A DNA stretch of 64,000 nucleotides from Deinococcus radiophilus (GTDB lineage Bacteria; Deinococcota; Deinococci; Deinococcales; Deinococcaceae). A model generated the notes under the pieces. That model saw only the letters and a list, made by a program, of their open reading frames with translations. It did not search any database and was not told the origin of the DNA. Shown piece by piece: positions 31,701 to 40,301 of this stretch; within the stretch, counting starts at the first letter, position 1, and every line of letters starts with the position of its first letter. The stretch is from NCBI RefSeq assembly GCF_020889625.1, contig NZ_CP086380.1, positions 205,001 through 269,000 of the forward strand. Reading direction: 5' to 3'. The translations under genes and the position numbers were made by a program.

Positions 31701-32591
31701 ATGGCCGTTACCCCTCAGTCTGTCCGCCAGCGCCGCTGGCTCACTGTGCTTGCCGCTGGCACGCTGGCCCTGACTCTGGGCAGCTGCGCTGCGCTGAATC
31801 CTGTTCAGACCCTCAACCGTACGGTTTCCACGGCGGGACTCACGGTGCAAACCGACCTGGTCTACGGCAGCACCGAGCGTCAGAAGCTGGACATTTACGC
31901 CCCTCAGAATGTGCGGGGCGCGCCCACCGTACTGTTTATCCACGGCGGCAGCTGGGCCAATGGCAACAAGGAGGACTACCGCTTCGTGGGTGAGAGCCTG
32001 GCCCGCGCCGGCTATGTGGTGGGCGTGATGAACTACCGTCTGGCCCCGCAGTTCCGCTACCCCAGCTACATTCAGGACAGCGCCCAGGCTCTGGCTTTCT
32101 TGCGCTCACAGGCCGCCCGGTATGGCGGCAGCCCCGATAACCTGTTCCTGATGGGCCACTCGGCGGGGGCCTTCAACGCCGTAGAAACCGCCGTGAACGA
32201 GCGCTGGCTGCGCGAAGCGGGCGTGCCGATTTCGGCAGTGCGCGGTGTGATCGGACTGGCGGGACCGTACTCCTATGACTTCCGCGATTTTCCCAGCCGC
32301 AACGCTTTTCCCGAAGGCGGCCTGCCGGATGAGATCATGCCTGACCGTCATGTGCGCCCGGACGCGCCGCCACATTTGCTGCTGACGGCTGAGAACGATC
32401 AGACGGTTCACCCACAGAACGCCATCAACATGGAGCGCGCCCTGAGGGCCGCTGGTGCTCAGGTAGAGCGCCGCGAGGTGGCCCGCGTGGATCACGTCAC
32501 CATTGCCGGAGCGCTGGCCCGTCCCCTCACCTGGCTAGGAAAGACCCGCGCCGACGTGCTGGAGTTTATCGAAGCCCAGCGTTTGCGCTAA
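31701..32591 (+). CDS. lipoprotein esterase/lipase (alpha/beta hydrolase)
   Basis: 296 residues with a lipoprotein signal: basic start (RQRRW), hydrophobic stretch and LGSC (lipidation Cys about 29). The hydrolase has the hormone-sensitive-lipase style oxyanion motif FIHGGSW, the nucleophile elbow MGHSAGAF, Asp in TAENDQTV and His in VDHVTI. So it is a membrane-tethered carboxylesterase or lipase. Substrate unknown. Confidence 0.87.
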   Translation: MAVTPQSVRQRRWLTVLAAGTLALTLGSCAALNPVQTLNRTVSTAGLTVQTDLVYGSTERQKLDIYAPQNVRGAPTVLFIHGGSWANGNKEDYRFVGESLARAGYVVGVMNYRLAPQFRYPSYIQDSAQALAFLRSQAARYGGSPDNLFLMGHSAGAFNAVETAVNERWLREAGVPISAVRGVIGLAGPYSYDFRDFPSRNAFPEGGLPDEIMPDRHVRPDAPPHLLLTAENDQTVHPQNAINMERALRAAGAQVERREVARVDHVTIAGALARPLTWLGKTRADVLEFIEAQRLR

Positions 32592-32669
32592 AGGTCAGAG
32601 AAAGGTGCAGGGGCGGCAGCGGGGTCTGCCCCGGCCCACCCCCGAGCCTTTTGCCCTGGCCTGAGCGTC

Positions 32670-32675
32670 TATGCT
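32670..32675 (+). promoter_or_regulatory. -10 box of nos
   Basis: TATGCT ends 7 bases before the ATG at 32683, which supports that ATG over the one at 32671. Confidence 0.4.
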
Positions 32676-32682
32676 CAGGCGC

Positions 32683-33726
32683 ATGGCTGACTCCTGCTTC
32701 GCTGACACCGAATGGAACCGTTTCCTGACACTGTATGCCCAGGAGACGGGGAAGGCGGCGCGGCGCCCCGGCGGCGGCCCCTATGTCCCCACCTCCGCCG
32801 AGCTGACCTTTGCAGCGCGGGTGGCTTGGCGCAATGCCCCGCGCTGTGTGGGCCGTGCCTACTGGCCGTCCCTGGAGGTGCGCGACCTGCGGCATCTGCA
32901 TGACCCGGTCGCCGTGTTCCAGGCGCTCCAGGAGCATCTGCGGTGGGCCTGGAACGGGGGCCGCATCCGCAGCATGATGAGCGTCTTCGGCCCAGAGGTG
33001 CAGATTCTGAACCCGCAGCTGCTGCGCTACGCCGGGTACGCCGACGGCCTGGGCGACCCGCAGAACCGCAAACTGACTGCGCGGCTGACGGAGCTGGGCT
33101 GGCAGCCCCCGGCGCAGCGTTCGGCGTTTGACCTGTTGCCACTGGCACTCCGGGTGGGCGCACAGACGCGGCTGTTCAGCTGGGACGCCGCCGACGTGCA
33201 TGAGGTCGAGATCATCCACCCCGACGTAGGACCGCTGGGCCTCAAGTGGCACGCCCTGCCGGTGGTCAGTGACATGGAGCTGCGTTTTGGGGGCCTGACC
33301 TATCCCTGCGCGCCTTTCAACGGCTGGTATCTTCAGACCGAAATCGCGGCCCGCAACCTGGCCGACCGCAGCCGCTACGACGCCTTGCCCGGGCTGGCTG
33401 TGCAACTGGGTCTTGACACCTCGCGTGAGCGGACGCTGTGGCGCGACCGGGCGCTGGTTGAGATGAACCGCGCCGTGCTGCATTCCTTTGACCGGGCGGG
33501 CGTGCGGATGGACGACCACCATAGCCTGACCCAGCAGTTCGTGGCCTTTGAGGAGCGCGAGCGAGCGGCGGGGCGGCAGGTGAACGGCCAGTGGGACTGG
33601 TTGATTCCGCCGCTGTCCCCGGCCACCACCCCCGTCTGGGAGCGGCACTACCGTGAGCGTCCGCTGACGCCGGGGTTGTTTCACCGTGCGGGCACCTGTC
33701 CGCAGGCGCCAGCAGACATCCCCTAG
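32683..33726 (+). CDS. nos: nitric oxide synthase oxygenase
   Basis: Oxidises L-arginine to citrulline and NO. This is the bacterial type: an oxygenase domain alone, 347 residues, no fused reductase, so it must borrow electrons from cellular flavodoxins or similar. The heme Cys is C55 in VAWRNAPRCVGR. The arginine-binding Glu is in NGWYLQTEIAARN, and the tetrahydro-biopterin/folate side is at the QWDWLIPPLSP end. In D. radiodurans NOS has been linked to tryptophan nitration and recovery from UV. No partner gene is adjacent. Confidence 0.96.
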   Translation: MADSCFADTEWNRFLTLYAQETGKAARRPGGGPYVPTSAELTFAARVAWRNAPRCVGRAYWPSLEVRDLRHLHDPVAVFQALQEHLRWAWNGGRIRSMMSVFGPEVQILNPQLLRYAGYADGLGDPQNRKLTARLTELGWQPPAQRSAFDLLPLALRVGAQTRLFSWDAADVHEVEIIHPDVGPLGLKWHALPVVSDMELRFGGLTYPCAPFNGWYLQTEIAARNLADRSRYDALPGLAVQLGLDTSRERTLWRDRALVEMNRAVLHSFDRAGVRMDDHHSLTQQFVAFEERERAAGRQVNGQWDWLIPPLSPATTPVWERHYRERPLTPGLFHRAGTCPQAPADIP

Positions 33727-33765
33727 CCCAGTTCCCACTTGTGCGGCAAAGCCTCCTCAGCCCAA

Positions 33766-33793
33766 AACAAAAAAAGCCCCCGGAAGTGGGGGC
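33766..33793 (-). terminator. intrinsic terminator of the 33831 secreted-protein gene
   Basis: Minus strand: GCCCCC, loop ACTTCC, GGGGGC, then seven T residues. On the plus strand it may also end nos transcripts. Confidence 0.85.
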
Positions 33794-33830
33794 CTGATGG
33801 GGTTGCGGATTAGACGCCTTACTTGGCGTG

Positions 33831-34370
33831 TTACTTGAACTTCAGCGATTTCAGAATGGGGGTAAAGGTGCTGTCGCGGTTCACGGCGTAGGTGTTGGGG
33901 TTGTCAATCAGGTTAAAGGCAAAAGCGTTGTTGCCCTTGACGGCGCCCCAGAAGCGCACGCGCTTTTCCATGGTCTGGCCCTGAGCGTTTTTGCCGCTGA
34001 TGGCGTACTCGATCTCTTTGCCAGCCACACCACCGTAGGTGGCGTCTTTGGCTCCCAGGCGGCGCACGGTCAGCCCCTGGAACTTGACCTTCTCATAGGA
34101 GCTGACCAGTTCGGGCAGCGTATCAATCGAAGCGTTGGTCTTGTTGACGGTCAGTTCGATCAGGGCACCGGGAGCTTTGCCCAGGTACACGCCGGAGCTG
34201 GCCTGCCCTTTGGGAGTCAGCACCTGCCAGGTCTGACCACTGGCTGCAGGCACGGTAAAGGAAAAGGGAGAGTTGGGGTCGTTCAACTCGTAACCCTGGG
34301 TCTGGGCCAGGCCAGGAGCGGCAATCATCACGGTGGCCACCGAGGCCAGCAGAGTCTTGGATACGTTCAT
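33831..34370 (-). CDS. secreted protein of unknown function
   Basis: 179 residues with a clear signal peptide (MNVSKTLLASVATVMIAAPGLAQ, split at the A-x-A cleavage site before QTQG). The mature part is beta-rich (ALIELTVNKTNASI, KEIEYAISGKNAQGQTMEKRV, split: KEIEYAISGK and NAQGQTMEKRV) without a motif I know; it may resemble the PsbP-like or DUF1795 type of small periplasmic proteins, but I am not sure. I chose the ATG at 34370 because the signal starts there, though the frame is open upstream. Confidence 0.7.
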   Translation of the reverse strand: MNVSKTLLASVATVMIAAPGLAQTQGYELNDPNSPFSFTVPAASGQTWQVLTPKGQASSGVYLGKAPGALIELTVNKTNASIDTLPELVSSYEKVKFQGLTVRRLGAKDATYGGVAGKEIEYAISGKNAQGQTMEKRVRFWGAVKGNNAFAFNLIDNPNTYAVNRDSTFTPILKSLKFK

Positions 34371-34480
34371 ACCCAGCACCGTACCAATCCCGTATGAGCG
34401 TTCGATTGGTTCAGGCTGACGCGGGCCTGACGGCCAGCTGGTGGGGTGCCCTCTAGGCCACCTTTTCCGCTGCTGGACCT

Positions 34481-35077
34481 TCATTTCGTTGCGGTCAGCG
34501 CCAATGCACGCGGTGTCGGCCACAGCCGCATCTTGGCCTGGCCCACCACGTCCTGTACCCGTATAGGACCGTAAGTCCGCGAGTCCAGGCTGCTGCCCAC
34601 CAGGCGGTTGTCGCCCATGACCCACACTTCACCTGCGTCCAGAGTCAGCGGCCCAAAATCGTCCACATAGCCGGGCAGCGTGTAGCTTTCGGCCAGGGCC
34701 TGACCATTGACCACGACCCCACCTTTCCGCGCCTCCACGCGGTCTCCAGCCGTGGCCAGCACCCGCTTGATATGGGCTGGGCGGGTTCGCCACTCCAGTC
34801 CCAACCACTGGTGGTCCGCATAGGAATAAGGGCTACCTGGCGGGCCTCTGAACACCACGAGGTCACCGCGCTGTGGAAAATCCGGGTCCAGCCAGCGCGG
34901 ATATTTCTGCAGCAGCAGCAGGTTGCCGCTTTGGAGGGTGGGCCGCATGGAATCACCGCTCACCCGTGCCAGTGAGACGCCGTAGGCCAGAACCAGCCCC
35001 AGTAGCGCCGTGAGCAGATAGGGCCAGCCAACAGCCCAGAACTGGTGCAGACGCGGGGGAGAAACAGTCGCGGGCAT
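34481..35077 (-). CDS. lepB: signal peptidase I
   Basis: Cleaves signal peptides from exported proteins at the outer face of the membrane. 198 residues; one N-terminal membrane helix (PYLLTALLGLVLAYGVSL) leads to the catalytic Ser43 in SGDSMRPT, the Lys104 base in HIKRVLATAGD and the family end VMGDNRLVGSSLDSR. The ATG at 35077 was chosen because the helix and box B align; the frame is open 18 codons further. Confidence 0.94.
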   Translation of the reverse strand: MPATVSPPRLHQFWAVGWPYLLTALLGLVLAYGVSLARVSGDSMRPTLQSGNLLLLQKYPRWLDPDFPQRGDLVVFRGPPGSPYSYADHQWLGLEWRTRPAHIKRVLATAGDRVEARKGGVVVNGQALAESYTLPGYVDDFGPLTLDAGEVWVMGDNRLVGSSLDSRTYGPIRVQDVVGQAKMRLWPTPRALALTATK

Positions 35078-35190
35078 AACGCGTCCAAGTGTAGAGGCTG
35101 GGGATACGCAGAGGAGGATGTAGCCGCACAAGGCTTAGAGCCTCTTGATCTGTCTTGGTCTGCCTGCAGCCAGCCGTTAAGCTGGGAGGC

Positions 35191-35523
35191 ATGAGTGAAC
35201 TCAAAGTAGACAAGTATCAAGAAGGCAGCGGCGAAACCGCCAAGAAGGGTGACGTGGTGAGCGTTCATTACACCGGTACCCTGGAAAACGGCCAGAAGTT
35301 CGATTCCAGCCACGACCGTGGTGAGCCGATCCAGTTCGTGCTGGGTGGCGGTCAAGTCATTCAGGGTTGGGACCAGGGCATCCAGGGGCTGCGCGTGGGG
35401 GACAAGGCCAAACTGACCATTCCCAGCGATCTGGCCTACGGTCCTGCGGGCATCGCGGGCGTGATTCCCGGCGGTGCCACGCTGATTTTTGATGTAGAGC
35501 TGGTCGGCGTGCGCCAGGGCTAA
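35191..35523 (+). CDS. FKBP-type peptidyl-prolyl isomerase
   Basis: A 110-residue single-domain FKBP in the cytoplasm. Family strings are KKGDVVSVHYTGTLENGQKF, GGGQVIQGWDQGIQGLRVGD and LAYGPAGIAGVIPGGATLIF, so the prolyl-binding pocket (Tyr, Asp, Trp, Ile, Phe) is kept. The ATG at 35191 has GGGAGG five bases before it. Confidence 0.95.
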   Translation: MSELKVDKYQEGSGETAKKGDVVSVHYTGTLENGQKFDSSHDRGEPIQFVLGGGQVIQGWDQGIQGLRVGDKAKLTIPSDLAYGPAGIAGVIPGGATLIFDVELVGVRQG

Positions 35524-35600
35524 GGTCCGTCTCTCATCCAACCTGGCTGGGCGTGGTCCCTGCCAGGTTTCTTGTTGACCCGTCCGGCTACACTGCCTCC

Positions 35601-35753
35601 ATGAGCCCCAGACGCCAACGTACCCGCCGGGAGCCTCCGCGTGACCGCTACGAACAGCAGCGGGAGCGCAATGGCCGCTTCTGGAAGACGAATCTGCTGA
35701 TAGACGCGGTGATGGCCGTCTTTGTGGCGGTGATGCGGGTGCTGGGGCGCTAG
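35601..35753 (+). CDS. small basic protein with one membrane helix
   Basis: Fifty residues: a very basic N-terminal half (SPRRQRTRREPPRDRYEQQR) and a hydrophobic C-terminal helix (LLIDAVMAVFVAVMRVLG). A TACACT box ends 6 bases before the ATG, the leaderless pattern seen at other genes here. No family known. It could be a real small membrane protein; short length limits certainty. Confidence 0.5.
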   Translation: MSPRRQRTRREPPRDRYEQQRERNGRFWKTNLLIDAVMAVFVAVMRVLGR

Positions 35754-35791
35754 GTCAGAAAGCCCCCGCAATCTGCCACTGGTCCGCCCTC

Positions 35792-35797
35792 TATCAT
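35792..35797 (+). promoter_or_regulatory. -10 box of polX
   Basis: TATCAT ends 7 bases before the ATG at 35805, favouring that ATG over the one at 35796. Confidence 0.45.
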
Positions 35798-35804
35798 GCC
35801 CCCT

Positions 35805-37346
35805 ATGGCTGACTTGACCCGCGCTGCACTGTCCCGCAAAGACCTGGTCCGCGCCCTGAACCAGACCGCCGACCTGCTGGATGTGCTGGGCAGCGATGAG
35901 GGCGGCTTCCGGGCCACCGCCTACCGCAGCGCCGCCCGCAGCCTGGACCGCTTGGAGGCCAGTTCGGAGGATTTACAGGCCACACAGTTTGCTGGCGTCC
36001 CCAAAGTGGGCAAAGGCATCGCGCAGGAGCTGCTGGCTTACCTGGCTACGGGCCGCTTTGCCCCACTGGACGAGGTGGCCGAGCAGGTACCCGAAGGGGT
36101 GCAGGGCCTTTTTGTGGTGCGGGGCCTAGGACCGAAAAAGGTACGCGCTCTGTGGGACGCGGGCATTGACTCGGTGCCCCGCTTGCTGGCGGCGGCCCAA
36201 AGCGGTGAGCTGGCTGGGATCAAGGGCTTCGGGGCCAAGGGTGCTCAGGCGCTGGGAGAGGCCGCCGAGTTCGTGTTGCGCTCGCAGGACCGTTTTCTGC
36301 TGTCCAGCGCCCTGCAAGCCGCCGAGGCTGCCCAGGCGCGCTTGCAGGCGGCGGGCCTCACCGCGCAGCCGGGTGGCGAACTGGCAGGGCAGCGCGACAC
36401 CCTGAGCGGCGCAGAGTTGCTGGCCGGGGGTGACGCGGCAGCCTGGGCCTCGGCGCTGGCGGGGCTGGAAGGCTGGGAAAGCATCGGAGAAGAGGGAGGG
36501 ACGCTGGTGGGCCGCCTGGCGGGGGTACCGCTTACGGTGCGCCCACGTGGGGCGGCACCGGCGCAAGCGGCTTATGCGCCCTTCGGTGAACCCGAACACG
36601 CGGGGCTACAGCTGCCCGATCCGGAATCGCTCATTCAGGTCAAAGATATCCAGGGGATGCTCCACACCCACTCGGTCTGGTCCGACGGCACGGCGACCCT
36701 GCGGGCCATGTTGGATGAAACGCTGCGCCTCGGCCACAGTTACCTGGGAACCGGCGACCACTCGCAGGCGGCGGCCTATGCGGGCGGCCTGGCCCCGGAG
36801 CGGCTGCGCGAGTACACCGCCGAAATCAGGGCCATGCAGGCGGAAGGCCTCCCCATCCTGGCCGGGGCCGAGGTAGACATCCTGGCCGACGGCTCGCTCG
36901 ATTACCCCGACGACCTCCTGGCCGAGCTAGATTATGTGGTCGCCAGCGTGCATTCCAACTTCGGGCTAAGTCAGGCCGCGCAGACGGGGCGGCTGGTGCG
37001 GGCCGCTTCACACCCACTGGTCAACATTCTGGGCCATCCCACCGGACGCTTGCTGTTGCGCCGTGAAGGCTACGCAGTGGATATAGACGCCGTGCTGGAG
37101 GCCTGCGCCGCTCACGACACCGCCGCTGAGATCAACGCCAATCCCTGGCGGCTGGACCTGCGCTGGCAGGACGCGCTGCGCTGGCGCGGCCGGGTGCAGT
37201 TCTCTATCAACACAGACGCACATTCGCTGGGCGGCCTGCGTGACCTACGTTACGGTGTGATGATCGCCCAGAAAGCGGGTCTGACCCCGGCAGACGTGGT
37301 GAATTGCCTCAGCGCCGAGGACTTCCGCCGCTGGGCACGCGGCTAA
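35805..37346 (+). CDS. polX: PolX-PHP protein with a degenerate polymerase domain
   Basis: 513 residues; bacterial PolX is about 570. N-terminal 8-kDa and helix-hairpin-helix parts are recognisable (GVPKVGKGIAQELLAY, VVRGLGPKKVRALWDAGI, IKGFGAKGAQAL). Where the palm should read GSxRR...DLD, this protein has GELAGQRDTLSGAELL (about 189), the third Asp position reads PLTVRP, and the thumb is nearly absent: only about 40 residues separate it from the PHP domain. The PHP exonuclease domain (from about 284) is intact: LHTHSVWSDG, AGAEVDIL, VHSNFG, GHPTG, INTDAHS. I infer a nuclease with structure-specific DNA binding and no polymerase. D. radiodurans PolX is, as I recall, also reported with non-standard active-site residues. 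Confidence 0.9.
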   Translation: MADLTRAALSRKDLVRALNQTADLLDVLGSDEGGFRATAYRSAARSLDRLEASSEDLQATQFAGVPKVGKGIAQELLAYLATGRFAPLDEVAEQVPEGVQGLFVVRGLGPKKVRALWDAGIDSVPRLLAAAQSGELAGIKGFGAKGAQALGEAAEFVLRSQDRFLLSSALQAAEAAQARLQAAGLTAQPGGELAGQRDTLSGAELLAGGDAAAWASALAGLEGWESIGEEGGTLVGRLAGVPLTVRPRGAAPAQAAYAPFGEPEHAGLQLPDPESLIQVKDIQGMLHTHSVWSDGTATLRAMLDETLRLGHSYLGTGDHSQAAAYAGGLAPERLREYTAEIRAMQAEGLPILAGAEVDILADGSLDYPDDLLAELDYVVASVHSNFGLSQAAQTGRLVRAASHPLVNILGHPTGRLLLRREGYAVDIDAVLEACAAHDTAAEINANPWRLDLRWQDALRWRGRVQFSINTDAHSLGGLRDLRYGVMIAQKAGLTPADVVNCLSAEDFRRWARG

Positions 37347-37349
37347 AGT
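37344..37349 (+). promoter_or_regulatory. -10 box of lplA
   Basis: TAAAGT overlaps the polX stop codon and ends 6 bases before the lplA ATG. Confidence 0.4.
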
Positions 37350-37355
37350 AGGGTC

Positions 37356-38357
37356 ATGCACTATATCTGCAACGCTGACAACCATGACGTGACCGTCAAC
37401 CTGGCGCTGGAAACCTATCTGGTCCGCAATCGCCTGGTGGACGGCCCGCTGCTCCTCTTTTACATCAACGACCCCTGCGTGATCGTGGGCCGCAACCAGA
37501 ACACCATTGAAGAAATCAACCGTGAATACATCGATGAACACGGGGTACAGGTTGTGCGCCGCCTATCGGGGGGAGGCGCGGTCTACCAGGACGGGGGCAA
37601 TCTCTGTTACTGCTTTATCAAGGACGATGACGGCTCGTTCCGCGACTTCGCCAGCTTTACGGGTCCGGTGGTGCAGGCGCTTCAGTACCTCGGTGCCGAG
37701 GAAGCTGCCTTGCGTGGACGCAATGATCTGGTGATCGGCGAGCAGAAGATTTCCGGCAACGCCATGTATGTGGCCGGGGGCCGGATGACCGCGCACGGCA
37801 CGCTCCTGTACGACGTGAACTTGGGCAATGTGGCCGCTGCGCTGACCCCGCCCAAGGAGAAGATCGAATCCAAGGGCATCAAATCGGTGCGCGCCCGCGT
37901 CACCAACATTCGCCCACACCTTGCCCCGGAGTATCAGACACTCAGTACCGGCGAATTTCGCGATGAAATCCTGCGCCAACTGGCAGTCCAGAGTGGCGAG
38001 GAGATGGTGGAATACAGGCTGACGGAGGAGGACTGGCAGGCAATCGAGAAAATCCGCCAGGAATATTTCCTGAACTGGGACTGGAATTTCGGGCGCTCAC
38101 CGGACTTCAGCCTCGAAAAGCGCTGCAAGTTCCCTGCGGGCCTGATTGACGTGCGGATGAACGTGGAGAAAAAGCACATCCAGGATATCCGCATCTATGG
38201 TGATTTCTTTGCGCAGGACGACGTAGCCGATCTTGAGCGGGCACTGACCGGGGTGCCGTACCGCCCGGAGGACATCACTGCGGCGCTGGAGCCGTTTGAT
38301 TTGTCGCGCTACTTCGGGGCCGTGGAGCGGGATGAGTTCGTGCGTTTGCTCATCTGA
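37356..38357 (+). CDS. lplA: lipoate-protein ligase A
   Basis: Activates free lipoate with ATP and attaches it to lysines of 2-oxoacid dehydrogenase E2 subunits and GcvH. 333 residues, with both the catalytic domain and the smaller C-terminal domain. The lipoyl-AMP loop is RRLSGGGAVYQDGGNLCY, and other family strings are GRNQNTIEEIN and the Lys in EQKISGNAMYV. It starts 9 bases after polX. Its last 49 bases overlap the end of the convergent regulator. Confidence 0.95.
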   Translation: MHYICNADNHDVTVNLALETYLVRNRLVDGPLLLFYINDPCVIVGRNQNTIEEINREYIDEHGVQVVRRLSGGGAVYQDGGNLCYCFIKDDDGSFRDFASFTGPVVQALQYLGAEEAALRGRNDLVIGEQKISGNAMYVAGGRMTAHGTLLYDVNLGNVAAALTPPKEKIESKGIKSVRARVTNIRPHLAPEYQTLSTGEFRDEILRQLAVQSGEEMVEYRLTEEDWQAIEKIRQEYFLNWDWNFGRSPDFSLEKRCKFPAGLIDVRMNVEKKHIQDIRIYGDFFAQDDVADLERALTGVPYRPEDITAALEPFDLSRYFGAVERDEFVRLLI

Positions 38358-38977
38358 CCCTCCTCTGTGGCCCACCAGTTGCCCTGGGTCAGGGCCAGCG
38401 CCAGCGGCGGCATGTCTGGGGTAGCCCGGCCTTCGAATTCGTTCAGCAGTGCGTTCAGGCGGCGTTTGAATTCGGCAGCGTCGGCGTCGCCCAGCCGCAG
38501 TTCACGCAGGGGCAGCAGCTGGGGCGCGTCCCCGGTCCACAGGTCAGTCACCGGGCCGCTCCGGTTGCCCACCTCGAAGCGCCCGGCTTCTAGCCAGTAG
38601 CCCCAGTCGTCCCGCTCCTGCATGGACGCCTGGGCCACCTTGCCCACCAACTGGCGCAATCCGCCTCCATGTTGCTGCCAGAAAAATTCGGCCACGCTGG
38701 CGGCCCCGGTCTGGGCGTAGGGCACCAGCCAGGGCTGCGCAGCCTGATAAAGCCGCACGGGTCTGCCCCGGTGGGGGCGCGTGCCCACCTGCTGGGTGAT
38801 GCCTGAGCGCTGCAACTTCTGCACCAGGCTGTAGGCGCGCCGCCCACTCAGGCCGCACTCCTGCGCCAGATCGCCCACGCTGAGCGGCCCCCGCATCAGC
38901 GCATGCAGCGCCGGCAGCAGGCGCGGGTCCAGCAACAAGGCAGCCTGCTGGGAAGTGGCGATGTGGGGGGTGGTCAT
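38309..38977 (-). CDS. helix-turn-helix (ArsR-like) transcriptional regulator
   Basis: 222 residues from the ATG at 38977. The N-terminal winged helix reads LLPALHALMRGPLSVGDLAQE then CGLSGRRAYSLVQKLQRSG, with a basic wing (RPHRGRPVRLY). The C-terminal 130 residues have no known ligand-binding motif. It is divergent from the MFS transporter with an inverted repeat in the 72-base gap, a usual layout for a local repressor of an exporter. It overlaps lplA at the 3' end by 49 bases. Confidence 0.75.
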   Translation of the reverse strand: MTTPHIATSQQAALLLDPRLLPALHALMRGPLSVGDLAQECGLSGRRAYSLVQKLQRSGITQQVGTRPHRGRPVRLYQAAQPWLVPYAQTGAASVAEFFWQQHGGGLRQLVGKVAQASMQERDDWGYWLEAGRFEVGNRSGPVTDLWTGDAPQLLPLRELRLGDADAAEFKRRLNALLNEFEGRATPDMPPLALALTQGNWWATEEGQMSKRTNSSRSTAPK

Positions 38978-38998
38978 GTCATGAGGGTAGCGCCCCTC

Positions 38999-39028
38999 AG
39001 CTTCCGCCCCGGCCTGTTGCCGGAAGCT
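38999..39028. promoter_or_regulatory. candidate operator between regulator and MFS gene
   Basis: AGCTTCCG and CGGAAGCT form perfect 8-bp arms with a 14-base spacer, midway between the two divergent start codons. Confidence 0.45.
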
Positions 39029-39049
39029 CAACCCCGCTTTGCTGAGGGC

Positions 39050-40301
39050 ATGTCCGCCCAATTTCCGCCGATATGGCACCACCGTTCCCTGATCGTCTGG
39101 CTGCTCAGCGTGGCCCAGAGCCGCTTTGGTTCAGCGCTGTCGGGGGTGGCGCTGAGTTTTCTGGTGCTGGACCAGACCGGGTCGGTGGGCAGCCTCTCGC
39201 TGACGCTGGCCCTGGCCTTTTTGCCGACCGTGCTGATGCCGCTGGCGGGCGTATGGCTGGACCGCCTGAACCTGCGGTGGGTGCTGATGCTGACCGACCT
39301 GGCCAACGCCGCGCTGCAACTCAGTCTGGGCGGCGCGGCGCTGTTGCTGGGCCATTTGCCGCCCGCGCTGATCTACGCCGCAGCGCTGTTGGGTGGGCTG
39401 GTGGGGGCCTGGTCACAGCCTGCGGCCCGCAGTGCGCTGCCCCGGCTGGTCCCACCTGAGGAGTTGACCCGCGCAGGTGGGCTGCTGAGCAGTGCGGTGC
39501 AGGTGGCCTTGCTGCTGGGCTTTTTGACGGGCGGCCTATTGGTAGCGCGGCTCGGCGCACCGCTCGCCCTACTGCTGGACGGCCTGACCTACCTGTTTTC
39601 GGCTCTGGCCGTGGCCGTATGGGTCAAGTTACCGGAGGTAGCGCCGGCGCAGCGCGAGGGGGCGGGCTACTGAACTGCGTTCCGGTTGGCGCTGGTTCGG
39701 GTCACACCCGCTGCTGCGTCCCTTACCGCTAGCGTTTTTGGTGCTGAATGCGGCGTATGCGCCGCTACAAGCCCTGGTCCCGGCGGCCATGCAAGACCTG
39801 GGTTACGGCGCTGCCGGATACAGTCATGTGTTGCTGGTGGAAATGCTGGGCACACTGGCAGCGGGCCTGCTGTTGGGGTGGCAGGGCGACCGCTTGCCAC
39901 TGCGCGCCGTGGTGCTGGGCGGCTACAGTTTGGCGGCTCTGGGCCTCCTTTATCTGGCGCTGAGTGGCACATATCCGGCGCATCTCATCGCCGCGTTGAG
40001 TGTGGGCGCTGGCCTGGGCATCAGTGGCCCGCCGCTGATGGCGCTGGTGGGCCGCCAGGTGCCGCCCGAATTGCGGGGACGTGCATTCGGCCTGCTGGGA
40101 GCAGTCAGTATGTTGGGCATGCCGCTAGCCCTGCTGGCCGTGGCTCCCCTGGCTGAGCGGTGGTCTCAGGGCACGTTTTACGCGGTGGCTGCCGGGACGC
40201 TGGTGGGGTCGGCAGCGCTGCTGTGGCGGGCATTGGCCGCTGCATCGCTGCCTGACCCCAGCGTGGGTCACTCCGCCAGCAGCGCCTCTACGAACTCGTG
40301 A
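39050..40301 (+). pseudogene. MFS transporter with a one-base frameshift
   Basis: The frame from the ATG at 39050 encodes six membrane helices (SLIVWLLSVAQSRFGSALSG, split here by the family's AQSRFGS) and stops at 39671-39673 after APAQREGAGY. The second half lies in the next frame: after the G-run at 39658-39662 it reads EGRATELRSGWRWFGSHP and continues with five or six more helices (PLALLAVAPLAE) to a stop at 40301. Removing one G joins both to a 417-codon, 12-helix MFS exporter. The last 34 bases overlap ftsY. Natural pseudogene or homopolymer error. Confidence 0.8.
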
